11,098 nucleotides of DNA, taken from the NCBI GenBank assembly GCA_013349695.1, contig DUZD01000071.1, forward strand, positions 1-11,098, given 5' to 3'. This document shows positions 1-6,379 of the stretch, piece by piece. How positions within the stretch are numbered: position 1 is the first letter of the stretch; each line of letters starts with the position of its first letter. The notes below the pieces were generated by a model. It worked only from the letters and a program-made list of their open reading frames with translations, searched no databases and was not told the DNA's origin. The DNA comes from Rhodospirillaceae bacterium. GTDB taxonomy: Bacteria; Pseudomonadota; Alphaproteobacteria; Rhodospirillales; 2-02-FULL-58-16. The position numbers and the translations under genes are program-made.

Positions 1-273
1 GCTCTCCGTCCGTTTGCCGTGAACAGCGGAAAATTCCCGTCAACATGGAATGAAACAGGAAAATCATTCATGTCATGGATGCATTGGCAATCGCGGCTTT
101 TGCGGCGCTTCCGGCATTTAGATCGTCCGTATCCCCGAATGGGAAATGAGAAGAAATTATGTTCGTCGATCCGTTTTTCAGTTGATGTCCTAGCTGGCGA
201 TGTCATGATTTAGCAACTACCAGAGTGTCGTTTGCGGTCGAGATGATGGAAAACGGCATGGGGGGAGGAAAAG
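1..273. other. Gene-poor 5' stretch upstream of the ParA gene
   Basis: No convincing gene is seen here. A 64-codon frame at 19-213 has no ribosome binding site, no recognisable motif and a composition that does not suggest a protein. The segment is more AT-rich than the genes that follow, as expected for a promoter region. A weak promoter-like pair lies at 182-187 (TTGATG) and 204-209 (CATGAT), 16 nt apart, four of six matches in each hexamer; this is too weak to call. The stretch ends in a very strong ribosome binding site (GGGAGGA, 263-269) for the ParA gene. Confidence 0.5.
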
Positions 274-930
274 ATGGCAGAGGCGCGGAAGCGAAAAATC
301 ATAGCCCTGGCGACTCTGAAAGGCGGCAGTGGGAAAAGCACCATCGCCGCCTGCCTTGCCGCTTATTGGCTTCTCGACGGCTGCAAGATGGCCCTTTTCG
401 ATACCGATCCGCAAGGCTCGCTGATCAACTGGCGCCAACCGGACGGACCGTTGGAAGACTTGCGGATCATCGCCAATCACACGCAAACGGTGGGGCAAGC
501 CATTGCCCAGTCCGCCGGGTTCCATGACGTGATTGTCGCCGACACGGCCGGTTTTCGCAACCGCACCACGATTGCGGTTCTCGCCGCCACCGATATCGCC
601 ATCGTACCGGTCAAGGCCAGCCCCTTTGATCTTCGCGTCGCGGCGGATACTTTGCAGTTGATAGGCGAGATCAACGCCACCAAGGAACGCCGGCATCGCA
701 AAATCGTCGTCGCGGTGCTTCTCGCCCAGACGACGCCGGGCAGTGTCATTGCCCGCCATTTGCGGGCCGAGATCAGCGAAGCGGGATTGCCGATCATGGC
801 CGCCGAATTGGCCAACAGGGTCGTCTACGGCGAGGCGGCGTTGGCCGGTCTGACGCCGAGCGTTGTCCAGCCAAACGGCAAGGCGAGCAAGGAAATCGCT
901 GCCGTAGCCATGGAGATTGAAAACATGTGA
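274..930 (+). CDS. Orphan ParA/MinD-superfamily ATPase
   Basis: A 218-residue P-loop ATPase of the ParA (Soj/IncC/VirC1-like) type. Seen: a deviant Walker A, KGGSGKST at residues 16-23 with the signature lysine K16; a Walker A' DTDPQGS at 43-49; a Walker B-like DVIVADTAGF at 85-94. The family dimerises on ATP, binds DNA or membrane non-specifically, and positions plasmids, chromosomes, chemoreceptor clusters or carboxysomes. The protein is short and lacks the N-terminal helix-turn-helix of plasmid P1-type ParA, so it fits the small orphan class. No ParB gene or parS-like repeats are visible. The start is fixed by GGGAGGA four nt upstream. The next gene, 53 nt downstream on the same strand, encodes an aquaporin-like protein with a cationic N-terminal region; I infer co-transcription and possibly a cargo relationship. 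Family assignment is firm; the cargo is unknown. Confidence 0.9.
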   Translation: MAEARKRKIIALATLKGGSGKSTIAACLAAYWLLDGCKMALFDTDPQGSLINWRQPDGPLEDLRIIANHTQTVGQAIAQSAGFHDVIVADTAGFRNRTTIAVLAATDIAIVPVKASPFDLRVAADTLQLIGEINATKERRHRKIVVAVLLAQTTPGSVIARHLRAEISEAGLPIMAAELANRVVYGEAALAGLTPSVVQPNGKASKEIAAVAMEIENM

Positions 931-934
931 TAGT

Positions 935-944
935 GTAATATTAC
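935..944. other. Perfect 10-bp AT palindrome between the ParA and MIP genes
   Basis: GTAATATTAC is an exact palindrome in the 53-nt gap, five nt after the ParA stop. It could be an operator or part of a small hairpin; no tract of Ts follows, so it is not a standard terminator. With one copy only it cannot be called a parS-like site. Confidence 0.25.
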
Positions 945-983
945 CGATTCGCCGCCGAGTTTCCACGCCGTTCGGAGAAAACC

Positions 984-2342
984 ATGCCGAAAAAACTTCC
1001 TTCCGTGAAAGGCCTAATGAACAATGCCATCCCCGCCTCCGTCGAAGCGGCGGCGCAGCCGGAGCAGGAGAAGACGCCCAGCCAGGCCCGAGACCCAGCG
1101 GAGAAGGAAACGGCCGATAAGGCCCAGCCGGACAAGCAACAAAAGAAACCGGTGAGGAAACCGGCGAAAACCGCGGCTCCGAAAACGGCAAAAGAAACCG
1201 CCCCGACGTCCCAAAAGACAACGGCGAAGCCAGCCGGGACAAAACCCGAAAAGCCGGCCGAGACGCAAGCGGAAATACAGCCGCCCGCAACGGAAGCGCT
1301 ATTTACCGCCTGGAAGCGTTTCTTAAAGGGGTCCGGGAAATTTCTTTCCAGCGCCACCGAGTGGAGCCGGGCGGAGATGCCCGGCCGCGTTCGGACGGCA
1401 CGGGATTTCCTCGCGGAGATGCCCGGCCACCTTCTGACGGCACGGGATTTTCTTGCGGAGATGCCCGGCCGCGTTCGGACGGCGCGGGCTTTCTTCGCGG
1501 AGATGCCCGGCCGCGCTCGGACGGCACGGGATTTCCTTTCCCGCTCCTGGGGGCAGGCCACGAAACTGGCGAGTGAAACCAACCTCGAATCCGTAAAAGC
1601 GCTGGCCGTGGAGAGGGCACCGTCGGTGCGGACGGCAGTCGCTAAATCCTTGACGGCGGCCGAACCCGACCATCGAAAACTGCTCGCCGAATATCTTGGC
1701 TCGATGATTTTGACCATCGCCGTCATTTCGCCGCTCATTCTGTCCTATAACGTCTTCGGCGCCAGCGTTCCCATGGCCCTGGTCATGGACGCCTTGGCGG
1801 TCGCGTTCGTGTATTTCGTTTTGATCGAGATCCTGGGGCCGGTCAGCGGTTGCCATGTCAATCCGGCGGTCACGGCGGCGATGATCGCGACCGGGAAAAT
1901 TGATGCCCGGAGCGGACGGCGCTACATCCTGGCGCAGTTCATCGGCGGCCTGAGCGGAACCGTCGTCAGCCATTTGATGTTCTTCGGCGAGGGGTTCTTC
2001 AGCTTGTTCACGGTTTCCGACACCGTGCGCACGGGCGGCGCTTACCTCAGCGAGGTTTTCTGCACATTTCTGCTCATCTTGACCATTTTTGGCTGCCAGC
2101 ACAGGAAATCCAAGCAGACCGGGTTGATCGTCGGTTTTCTTGTCGGCGGACTGATGATCACCGTTTCCTCGACCATGTTCGGCAATCCTCAGGTCACCCT
2201 GGCCCGGATGTTTACTTTCGCCATCGGCGGGGTCAGGATCTTCGACGGCTTGGTTTTCATCGTCGCGCAGGCGGCGGCCGTCTGGTTGGCGGTATTCGTC
2301 GCCGGTCATCTGTTTGGCGAACGGCAGGCGGCGAAAGAATGA
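984..2342 (+). CDS. Aquaporin-family (MIP) channel with long cationic, repeat-bearing N-terminal extension
   Basis: 452 residues; ordinary bacterial aquaporins are about 230-280. Residues 1-105 are rich in Ala, Pro, Lys, Thr and Gln, resembling a disordered histone-H1-like tail. Residues 130-185 are four copies of a 14-residue unit (AEMPGRVRTARDFL). The channel spans about 232-445 and keeps the family's two-half plan: E236 near the start of half 1, SGCHVNPAVT with NPA at 293-295, E357 at the start of half 2, and FGNPQVTLAR, where the second NPA is NPQ (401-403). R408 follows at the position seen in aquaporins reading NPAVTLAR. About six hydrophobic helices are visible. Water or small neutral solutes are the family's cargo; the actual substrate is unknown. 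GGAG at 974-977 supports this start. It lies behind the ParA gene, probably in one operon. I infer that the extension is cytoplasmic and may be a ParA contact. Family is confident; role of the extension is speculative. Confidence 0.88.
   Translation: MPKKLPSVKGLMNNAIPASVEAAAQPEQEKTPSQARDPAEKETADKAQPDKQQKKPVRKPAKTAAPKTAKETAPTSQKTTAKPAGTKPEKPAETQAEIQPPATEALFTAWKRFLKGSGKFLSSATEWSRAEMPGRVRTARDFLAEMPGHLLTARDFLAEMPGRVRTARAFFAEMPGRARTARDFLSRSWGQATKLASETNLESVKALAVERAPSVRTAVAKSLTAAEPDHRKLLAEYLGSMILTIAVISPLILSYNVFGASVPMALVMDALAVAFVYFVLIEILGPVSGCHVNPAVTAAMIATGKIDARSGRRYILAQFIGGLSGTVVSHLMFFGEGFFSLFTVSDTVRTGGAYLSEVFCTFLLILTIFGCQHRKSKQTGLIVGFLVGGLMITVSSTMFGNPQVTLARMFTFAIGGVRIFDGLVFIVAQAAAVWLAVFVAGHLFGERQAAKE
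1371..1538 (+). repeat. Four in-frame 42-bp tandem repeats
   Basis: Four head-to-tail units of exactly 42 bp at 1371-1412, 1413-1454, 1455-1496 and 1497-1538, each starting GCGGAGATGCCCGGCC. Units 1, 3 and 4 differ from one another by only a few bases; unit 2 is the most diverged, with HLLT in place of RVRT. Each encodes a 14-residue unit with consensus AEMPGRVRTARDFL. Since 42 is a multiple of three, unit gain or loss keeps the frame. The array ends immediately before SRSW in the protein. Confidence 0.95.
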
Positions 2343-2376
2343 AGCCGCCCAGGGATGCCGGCGGCAAAGGCAAGCG

Positions 2377-2391
2377 TCAGATTTTATCTGA
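2377..2391. other. Small hairpin between convergent genes
   Basis: TCAGAT-TTT-ATCTGA is a perfect 6-bp stem with a 3-nt loop in the 88-nt gap between the stop of the MIP gene and the stop of the convergent zeta-subunit gene. The location suits a bidirectional terminator, but neither strand has a clear tract of Ts after the stem, so the terminator role is only a guess. Confidence 0.3.
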
Positions 2392-2430
2392 ACTTCCGCT
2401 GCACTGTACTAGATCGGATCGTGGTTGCCT

Positions 2431-2799
2431 TCAGCCGCCGATAACCGTTTCGTGGTCCTTGTCCAGCGCTTCGGGATATTCCCCGGCGATCTGTTCGAGG
2501 GCGACGGCATGGAGGCGTTCCATCTCGGCGGCGATTTCCGCTTCCCCGATGGCCACGCCGCGGCCGCGGAAATCCCCGGCCAGCTTGCCGGCGACATCGC
2601 CGTCGCCGGGTTTTTGCAACTCGGCCTGGACGACTTCCATGGCGTAGGCCTCGGCCTCCGGGCCGGCCAAGCCCATCCGTTCGGCCGCCCATAGGCCCAA
2701 GAGCTTGTTGCGCCGCGATCGCGCCTTGAAGCGTTGCTCCTGGTCGAGCTTGTATTTGGCCTCCTCGCTTTTTTGGCGTTCCTCGAATGCGTCTTCCAT
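2431..2799 (-). CDS. F1FO-ATPase inhibitor zeta subunit (DUF1476)
   Basis: 122 residues. The family core is clear: FKARSRRNKLLGLWAAERMGL at about residues 24-44, followed by EAEAYAMEVVQAEL and a C-terminal helix containing EIAAEMERL. In Paracoccus denitrificans this protein is the zeta inhibitor of the ATP synthase, whose N-terminal segment enters the F1 head and blocks ATP hydrolysis. Here the N-terminus (MEDAFEERQKSEEAKYKLDQ) is charged and helix-prone, as expected. The protein is somewhat longer than the roughly 105-residue family norm because of a charged C-terminal tail after EQIAGEY. A frame extending upstream to 2874 is open, but the chosen ATG has AAGGAG seven nt before it and matches the family N-terminus. 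It is divergent from the NRDE gene and lies near purC, a common alphaproteobacterial arrangement. Confidence 0.9.
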   Translation of the reverse strand: MEDAFEERQKSEEAKYKLDQEQRFKARSRRNKLLGLWAAERMGLAGPEAEAYAMEVVQAELQKPGDGDVAGKLAGDFRGRGVAIGEAEIAAEMERLHAVALEQIAGEYPEALDKDHETVIGG

Positions 2800-2906
2800 G
2801 CCAGCACTCCTTGGCTGCCGGTAACGAAGGGACCAATTTACGGCTGCCGCGACGGCGCCGCAATGCCCTGGCACAGGCGGCGCTTTGGGGTTAATTAAAA
2901 TCCCTC

Positions 2907-3668
2907 ATGTGCACGCTGGTGATCCTGCGCCGCCCCGGCCACGAATGGCCCGTCCTTTTGGCGGCGAACCGCGACGAGATGGCCGGCCGGCCCTGGCGGC
3001 CGCCGGCGCGGCATTGGCCGGAGCGGCCATGGGTGACGGCCGGGCTCGACGAGCAGGCCGGCGGCACCTGGCTAGGCCTCAACACGTCCGGCGTCGCCGC
3101 CGGCGTCCTCAATCGATTGCACTCGCTGGGTCCGCGACCGGGCTATCCGAGCCGTGGTGAACTGCCGCTCAAGGCCCTGGACCACGCGACGGCGGCGGCG
3201 GCGGCGGAAGCGGTGTCCCGTATCGAGCCCATAAGCTACCGCTCTTTCAATATGATCATCGCCGACGCGAGCGAAGCGTTCTGGCTCAAATTCCCGGGTC
3301 CCGACAGCGCCGGCGCCACCGTCGAGGCGGCGGAACTGGCCGATGGATTGTCGATGATCACGGCCTATGGCCTCAACGATCCGGCGTCGCCACGCATGCG
3401 GAAGTATCTGCCGCAATTCCAGGCCGCCCGGCCCCCCGACCCCGGGTCCGGGGATTGGTCGTCCTGGCGGGCGCTGCTGGCGAGAGGCGATTTCGACGCC
3501 GGGGCGGGACCGGGCGGCGCCATGTGCGTCGGCGCCGACAGCGGCTTCGGCACCACGTCGTCGTCGCTGATCGCGCTGCCCGCGCCACAAATGGCGGGCG
3601 TCAAGCCGGTCTGGCTGTTCGCCGCCGGCCGGCCCGGCCAAGCGGCGTGGCTGCCGGTGCCGCTGTGA
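2907..3668 (+). CDS. NRDE family (TANGO2-like) protein
   Basis: 253 residues of the NRDE/TANGO2 family. Seen: MCTLVI at the N-terminus with the conserved Cys2, the namesake NRDE at residues 21-24 in LLAANRDE, GGTWLGLN at 52-59 and a later SFNMIIADAS segment. Cys2 suggests an Ntn-hydrolase-like fold, but the bacterial function is not settled; eukaryotic TANGO2 has been tied to Golgi organisation and lipid or haem handling. The start is set by Cys2, since any longer form would bury it. The ribosome binding site is poor: the 15 nt before the ATG hold an AT stretch (TTAATTAA, 2891-2898) and no purine-rich block. It is divergent from the zeta gene and ends 98 nt before purC, which has its own promoter. 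Confidence 0.85.
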   Translation: MCTLVILRRPGHEWPVLLAANRDEMAGRPWRPPARHWPERPWVTAGLDEQAGGTWLGLNTSGVAAGVLNRLHSLGPRPGYPSRGELPLKALDHATAAAAAEAVSRIEPISYRSFNMIIADASEAFWLKFPGPDSAGATVEAAELADGLSMITAYGLNDPASPRMRKYLPQFQAARPPDPGSGDWSSWRALLARGDFDAGAGPGGAMCVGADSGFGTTSSSLIALPAPQMAGVKPVWLFAAGRPGQAAWLPVPL

Positions 3669-3675
3669 GCCGGCG

Positions 3676-3704
3676 TTGTCATGTTCCCGGACAACTGCTA
3701 TATC
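3676..3704 (+). promoter_or_regulatory. Probable sigma70-type promoter of the pur operon
   Basis: TTGTCA at 3676-3681 and TATATC at 3699-3704 are separated by exactly 17 nt, a close match to the TTGACA-N17-TATAAT consensus. The pair lies in the gap between the NRDE gene and purC and would start transcription near 3711, giving a leader of about 55 nt that contains the hairpin at 3727-3747. This is the best promoter I see in the window. It is read by eye, with no expression evidence. Confidence 0.6.
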
Positions 3705-3726
3705 ATTTCACATAGACCCTCTTCAC

Positions 3727-3747
3727 GGATGCGCCCGAAACGCATCC
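3727..3747 (+). promoter_or_regulatory. Leader hairpin upstream of purC
   Basis: GGATGCG (3727-3733) and CGCATCC (3741-3747) form a perfect 7-bp stem with loop CCCGAAA. It sits in the predicted 5' leader, ending 19 nt before the purC ATG, close to where a ribosome would load. No tract of Ts follows, so it is not an intrinsic terminator. A translational or RNA-stability role is possible, or an operator read as DNA. It does not resemble a complete purine riboswitch, for which the leader is too short. Confidence 0.4.
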
Positions 3748-3766
3748 CCCATCATCGGACAACCTC

Positions 3767-4531
3767 ATGGCCAGACGCAGACAGATTTACGAAGGCAAGG
3801 CCAAGGTTCTTTTCGAAGGGCCTGAACCCGGCACTCTCGTGCAGCATTTCAAGGACGCCGCCACCGCTTTCAACAACAAGAAACAAGGCGTCATCACCGG
3901 CAAGGGGGTGATCAACAACCGCATTTCCGAATACCTGATGGTCCGTTTGGGCGAGATCGGCGTCCCCACCCACTTCGTCCGCCGGCTCAACATGCGCGAG
4001 CAGTTGGTCCGCGAGGTCGAGATCGTCCCCATCGAGGTGGTGGTCCGCAATATCGTCGCCGGCTCCCTGGCGAAACGTTTCGGCATGAAGGAAGGAACGC
4101 CGCTGCCACGTTCCATCGTCGAGTACTTTTACAAGTCCGACGAGCTGGACGACCCGCTGATCACCGAGGAACATATCACCGCCTTCGGCTGGGCGACGCC
4201 GCAGGACCTGGACGAGATCATGTCCCTGGCGTTGCGCGTCAACGATTTCATGTCGGGGCTGTTCCTCGGCGTCGGCATCCGTCTCGTCGACTTCAAGCTG
4301 GAATTCGGCCGGCTCTGGGAAAACGACCAGATGCGCATCATCCTGGCCGACGAAATCAGCCCTGATTCCTGCCGCCTGTGGGACATCAAGACCGACGAGA
4401 AGATGGACAAGGACCGTTTCCGCCGCGACATGGGAAATGTCGAGGACGCCTATCAGGAGGTCGCCCGCCGCTTGGGCATCCTGCCAGAAAGCGGCCCGAC
4501 CGACATCAAGGGCCCCAAGGTGATGCAATAG
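3767..4531 (+). CDS. purC: Phosphoribosylaminoimidazole-succinocarboxamide synthase (SAICAR synthetase)
   Basis: 254 residues, normal length for bacterial PurC. It joins aspartate to CAIR using ATP to give SAICAR in de novo purine synthesis, in the cytoplasm. Seen: the N-terminal IYEGKAK nucleotide-binding strand at residues 7-13, FNNKKQG at about 35-41, VVRNIVAGSLAKRFG around 92-106, KLEFGR, and the signature DEISPDSCRLWD at 195-206. The ribosome binding site is weak, but the N-terminus begins exactly where the family does. It is first in the pur operon behind the promoter at 3676-3704; purS follows after 23 nt. Confidence 0.97.
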   Translation: MARRRQIYEGKAKVLFEGPEPGTLVQHFKDAATAFNNKKQGVITGKGVINNRISEYLMVRLGEIGVPTHFVRRLNMREQLVREVEIVPIEVVVRNIVAGSLAKRFGMKEGTPLPRSIVEYFYKSDELDDPLITEEHITAFGWATPQDLDEIMSLALRVNDFMSGLFLGVGIRLVDFKLEFGRLWENDQMRIILADEISPDSCRLWDIKTDEKMDKDRFRRDMGNVEDAYQEVARRLGILPESGPTDIKGPKVMQ

Positions 4532-4554
4532 GGGATCGAGAGACGACCGCGGCC

Positions 4555-4797
4555 GTGAAAGCGACAGTCATCGTCACCTTGAAGGACGGCGTCCTCGACC
4601 CGCGGGGAAAAGCGGTGCAGCAGGCGCTTTCGGCCCTGGGTTTCACCGGCGTCGAGGGCGTCAGGCAGGGGAAATACATCGAAATCGACTTGGCCGAGGC
4701 GGACCCCGTCAAGGCCCGCCATGACCTCGACGCCATGTGCCGGCGACTGCTCGCCAACACCGTCATCGAGGACTACAAGATCGACATCTGGGAATAG
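4555..4797 (+). CDS. purS: FGAM synthase subunit PurS
   Basis: 80 residues starting at a GTG. PurS is the small bridging subunit that joins the glutaminase PurQ to the synthetase PurL and helps move ammonia between them. Seen: the family opening VKATVIVTLKDGVLDPRGKA, then ALGFTGVEGVRQGKYIEIDL and the closing DYKIDIWE. The frame is open further upstream, overlapping purC, but PurS proteins start at this KA-V-VTLK strand, so the GTG at 4555 is preferred. The ribosome binding site is weak (GAGAG, 4538-4542). In most relatives purQ follows directly; here 878 nt carrying two small genes intervene. Confidence 0.95.
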   Translation: MKATVIVTLKDGVLDPRGKAVQQALSALGFTGVEGVRQGKYIEIDLAEADPVKARHDLDAMCRRLLANTVIEDYKIDIWE

Positions 4798-4812
4798 CGC
4801 TCGGTCTGATCG

Positions 4813-5109
4813 GTGGGCGAAAACGAATACGAATGGGATGAGAAGAAACGGGCCGCCAACGTCAAGGAACACGGAATCGATTTTGGCGATATTCCGGAAG
4901 CCTTCAAACACCCCTATATTGAGGATTACGACCATCGGCATTCGCCTAGGGAGGATAGGTGGCGGATACTGGGGTTTATGAAGGGAAGAGTCGTTTATTT
5001 CGTGTATACGCTTCGTGGCGGCAAAAAGCGGATTATCACGGCACGTCCTGCCAATAAGAAGGAAGCGGTGTTATACTACAGCCGGTTTTGGTTTGATTCA
5101 TGGACGTGA
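4813..5109 (+). CDS. brnT: BrnT-family (DUF497) toxin
   Basis: 98 residues from a GTG start. The family pattern is clear: EYEWDEKKRAANVKEHGIDF at residues 5-24, then a strand pair with RWRILGFMKGRVVYFVYTL and the closing RIITARPANKKEAVLYY. BrnT folds like RelE and is a ribonuclease that inhibits translation; its usual partner BrnA is a ribbon-helix-helix antitoxin encoded just downstream that represses the operon. It lies 15 nt after purS on the same strand, with another small gene 12 nt downstream, so it would be transcribed with the purine genes unless it has its own promoter, which I cannot see. The usual downstream BrnA is not recognisable. Family assignment is good; toxicity is untested. 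Confidence 0.85.
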   Translation: MGENEYEWDEKKRAANVKEHGIDFGDIPEAFKHPYIEDYDHRHSPREDRWRILGFMKGRVVYFVYTLRGGKKRIITARPANKKEAVLYYSRFWFDSWT

Positions 5110-5121
5110 AGACGGTTAGCG

Positions 5122-5490
5122 ATGGGTAAGAACGGCATCATCGAAGGGGACGACGCGCCCACCGAGCCCACGGACTGGATCGGAGCAGCCGAGGTGCGGC
5201 CGGGAGAAACGAGACGGGCCATCAAGCCAGGGGCTACAATATTCCATGTCTATCGTTCGTCCAAGGATTCGTCATTGTTCGCGGCCACCGATAACGACGA
5301 TCGATCAAGGCTTCCTCCGTGTCCGGGCGGCGGGAAGTGGGAGTTTTTCAAGCGCTTTTCCGAAACCGGACAGATACGGATTGGCTTTTCCGAAGAAGAT
5401 GCCAAGCGCGACATCCGCGAGATGGGATATCATCTCGATCGGATTGACATCGAGACGGCGGAGAGACTAGCGCCCCCCAAGGCTTCATGA
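5122..5490 (+). CDS. Small protein of unknown function in the BrnA position
   Basis: 122 residues; not a family I recognise. The start is ATG at 5122, 12 nt after the brnT stop, with only a loose purine block (GAAGACGG) upstream. The N-terminal 30 residues are acidic and polar (EGDDAPTEPTDW). The middle has IKPGATIFHVYRS, then a Pro/Gly patch PPCPGGGKWEFFKRF, then TGQIRIGFSEEDAKRDI and YHLDRIDIETAERL. This reads as a small soluble alpha/beta protein. It lacks the C-terminal ribbon-helix-helix pattern of BrnA, which usually ends in a short (Y/K)QTRINAVLR-like helix. Position suggests an antitoxin or accessory protein for BrnT; nothing in the sequence proves it. The composition is less GC-rich than the flanking pur genes, consistent with arrival together with brnT. 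Confidence 0.7.
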   Translation: MGKNGIIEGDDAPTEPTDWIGAAEVRPGETRRAIKPGATIFHVYRSSKDSSLFAATDNDDRSRLPPCPGGGKWEFFKRFSETGQIRIGFSEEDAKRDIREMGYHLDRIDIETAERLAPPKAS

Positions 5491-5523
5491 TTTGATTGCA
5501 AGCGTTGGATCATGCCGTTGACG

Positions 5524-5547
5524 CCATCACTTGATCAAACTTGATGG
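5524..5547. promoter_or_regulatory. Imperfect dyad, possible operator downstream of the brnT cassette
   Basis: A 24-bp imperfect inverted repeat: outer arms CCATCA (5524-5529) and TGATGG (5542-5547) around an exact TTGATCAA palindrome (5531-5538), with the two symmetry centres one base apart. It lies in the 185-nt AT-richer gap between the unknown gene and purQ. It may be an operator or a weak RNA hairpin. No tract of Ts follows. The rest of the gap (5548-5675) holds no gene with a ribosome binding site and no promoter I would defend. Confidence 0.3.
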
Positions 5548-5675
5548 TTATGTCTGACGGCGCCCGTGCAGTGAGAATCAATTTTGTCCTTTTTACACCA
5601 GTGTGTTTTCGCCACTAGGAATAGACAGCTTTTCCTTCTGAGTTGGTTACGCCATTCTCTTGGGTTTGGCCGCCG

Positions 5676-6365
5676 ATGAAAGCCGCCATCATCGTTTTCC
5701 CCGGCTCCAACTGCGACCGCGATGTCAAGGTGGCGCTGCAACAAAGCTCGGGGAGTCCGCCCGCCATGGTCTGGCATGGCGGCGGCGATCTGCCCGCCGT
5801 CGACTTGATCGTCCTGCCCGGCGGCTTTTCCTACGGCGATTACCTAAGGTCCGGAGCGATGGCCGCGCATTCGCCGGTGATGGCCGAAATCGTCGCCAGG
5901 GCGCGCCAAGGGGTGGCGGTGCTGGGCATTTGCAACGGCTTCCAAATTCTCACCGAGGCCGGGCTTTTGCCCGGCGTGCTGATGCCCAATGCCGGCCTCA
6001 AGTTCGTCTGCAAGGACGTCTCCCTGCGCGTCGAGAGCGCCCTGTCTCCCTTCACCACGGGCTACCGCCGGGGGCAGGTGATCCGCATCCCCATCGCCCA
6101 TCGCGACGGCAACTACTTCGCCGACGAAGACAGCCTGAAACGTCTCGAGGACGCCGGCCGGATCGCTTTCCGTTACTGCGACGAGGAGGGCGAGGCGACC
6201 GACGCGGCCAATCCCAACGGTTCGCGGAACAACATCGCCGGCATCTTCAACGAGGGCCGCACCGTCCTCGGCATGATGCCGCACCCGGAACGGCTGGCCG
6301 ATCCCCTCCTCGGCGGCAGCGACGGGCGGCCGATGTTCGACGGCCTCATCGGGGCGCTGTCGTAG
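5676..6365 (+). CDS. purQ: FGAM synthase subunit PurQ (glutaminase)
   Basis: 229 residues. This class I glutamine amidotransferase releases ammonia from glutamine for PurL. Seen: MKAAIIVFPGSNCDRD at the N-terminus, the oxyanion strand VLPGGFSYGDYLRSGA at 46-61, the nucleophile Cys86 in LGICNGFQ, and the catalytic pair His203 and Glu205 in MMPHPERLADP. All catalytic residues are intact. An open frame reaches back to 5643, but the family start MKAAI and the absence of conservation in the extra residues favour the ATG at 5676; the ribosome binding site is weak. It is separated from purS by the brnT cassette and followed after 14 nt by the rhomboid gene. Confidence 0.96.
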   Translation: MKAAIIVFPGSNCDRDVKVALQQSSGSPPAMVWHGGGDLPAVDLIVLPGGFSYGDYLRSGAMAAHSPVMAEIVARARQGVAVLGICNGFQILTEAGLLPGVLMPNAGLKFVCKDVSLRVESALSPFTTGYRRGQVIRIPIAHRDGNYFADEDSLKRLEDAGRIAFRYCDEEGEATDAANPNGSRNNIAGIFNEGRTVLGMMPHPERLADPLLGGSDGRPMFDGLIGALS

Positions 6366-6379
6366 GACGGGGACGGACG

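Noticed and set aside
19..213. 64-codon open frame at the left edge
   Set aside because: No ribosome binding site, no motif, and composition unlike a protein; probably chance.
1371..1538. Possible CRISPR array
   Set aside because: Units are contiguous with no unique spacers and lie inside a coding frame.
1303..1620. Open frames on other strands and phases across the 42-bp repeats, with collagen-like or Arg/Pro-rich repeats
   Set aside because: A repeat length divisible by three opens several frames at once; only the plus-strand frame joins a channel domain and has a ribosome binding site.
2800..2874. Longer N-terminus for the zeta subunit
   Set aside because: The extra 25 codons do not match the family, and AAGGAG is correctly placed before the ATG at 2799.
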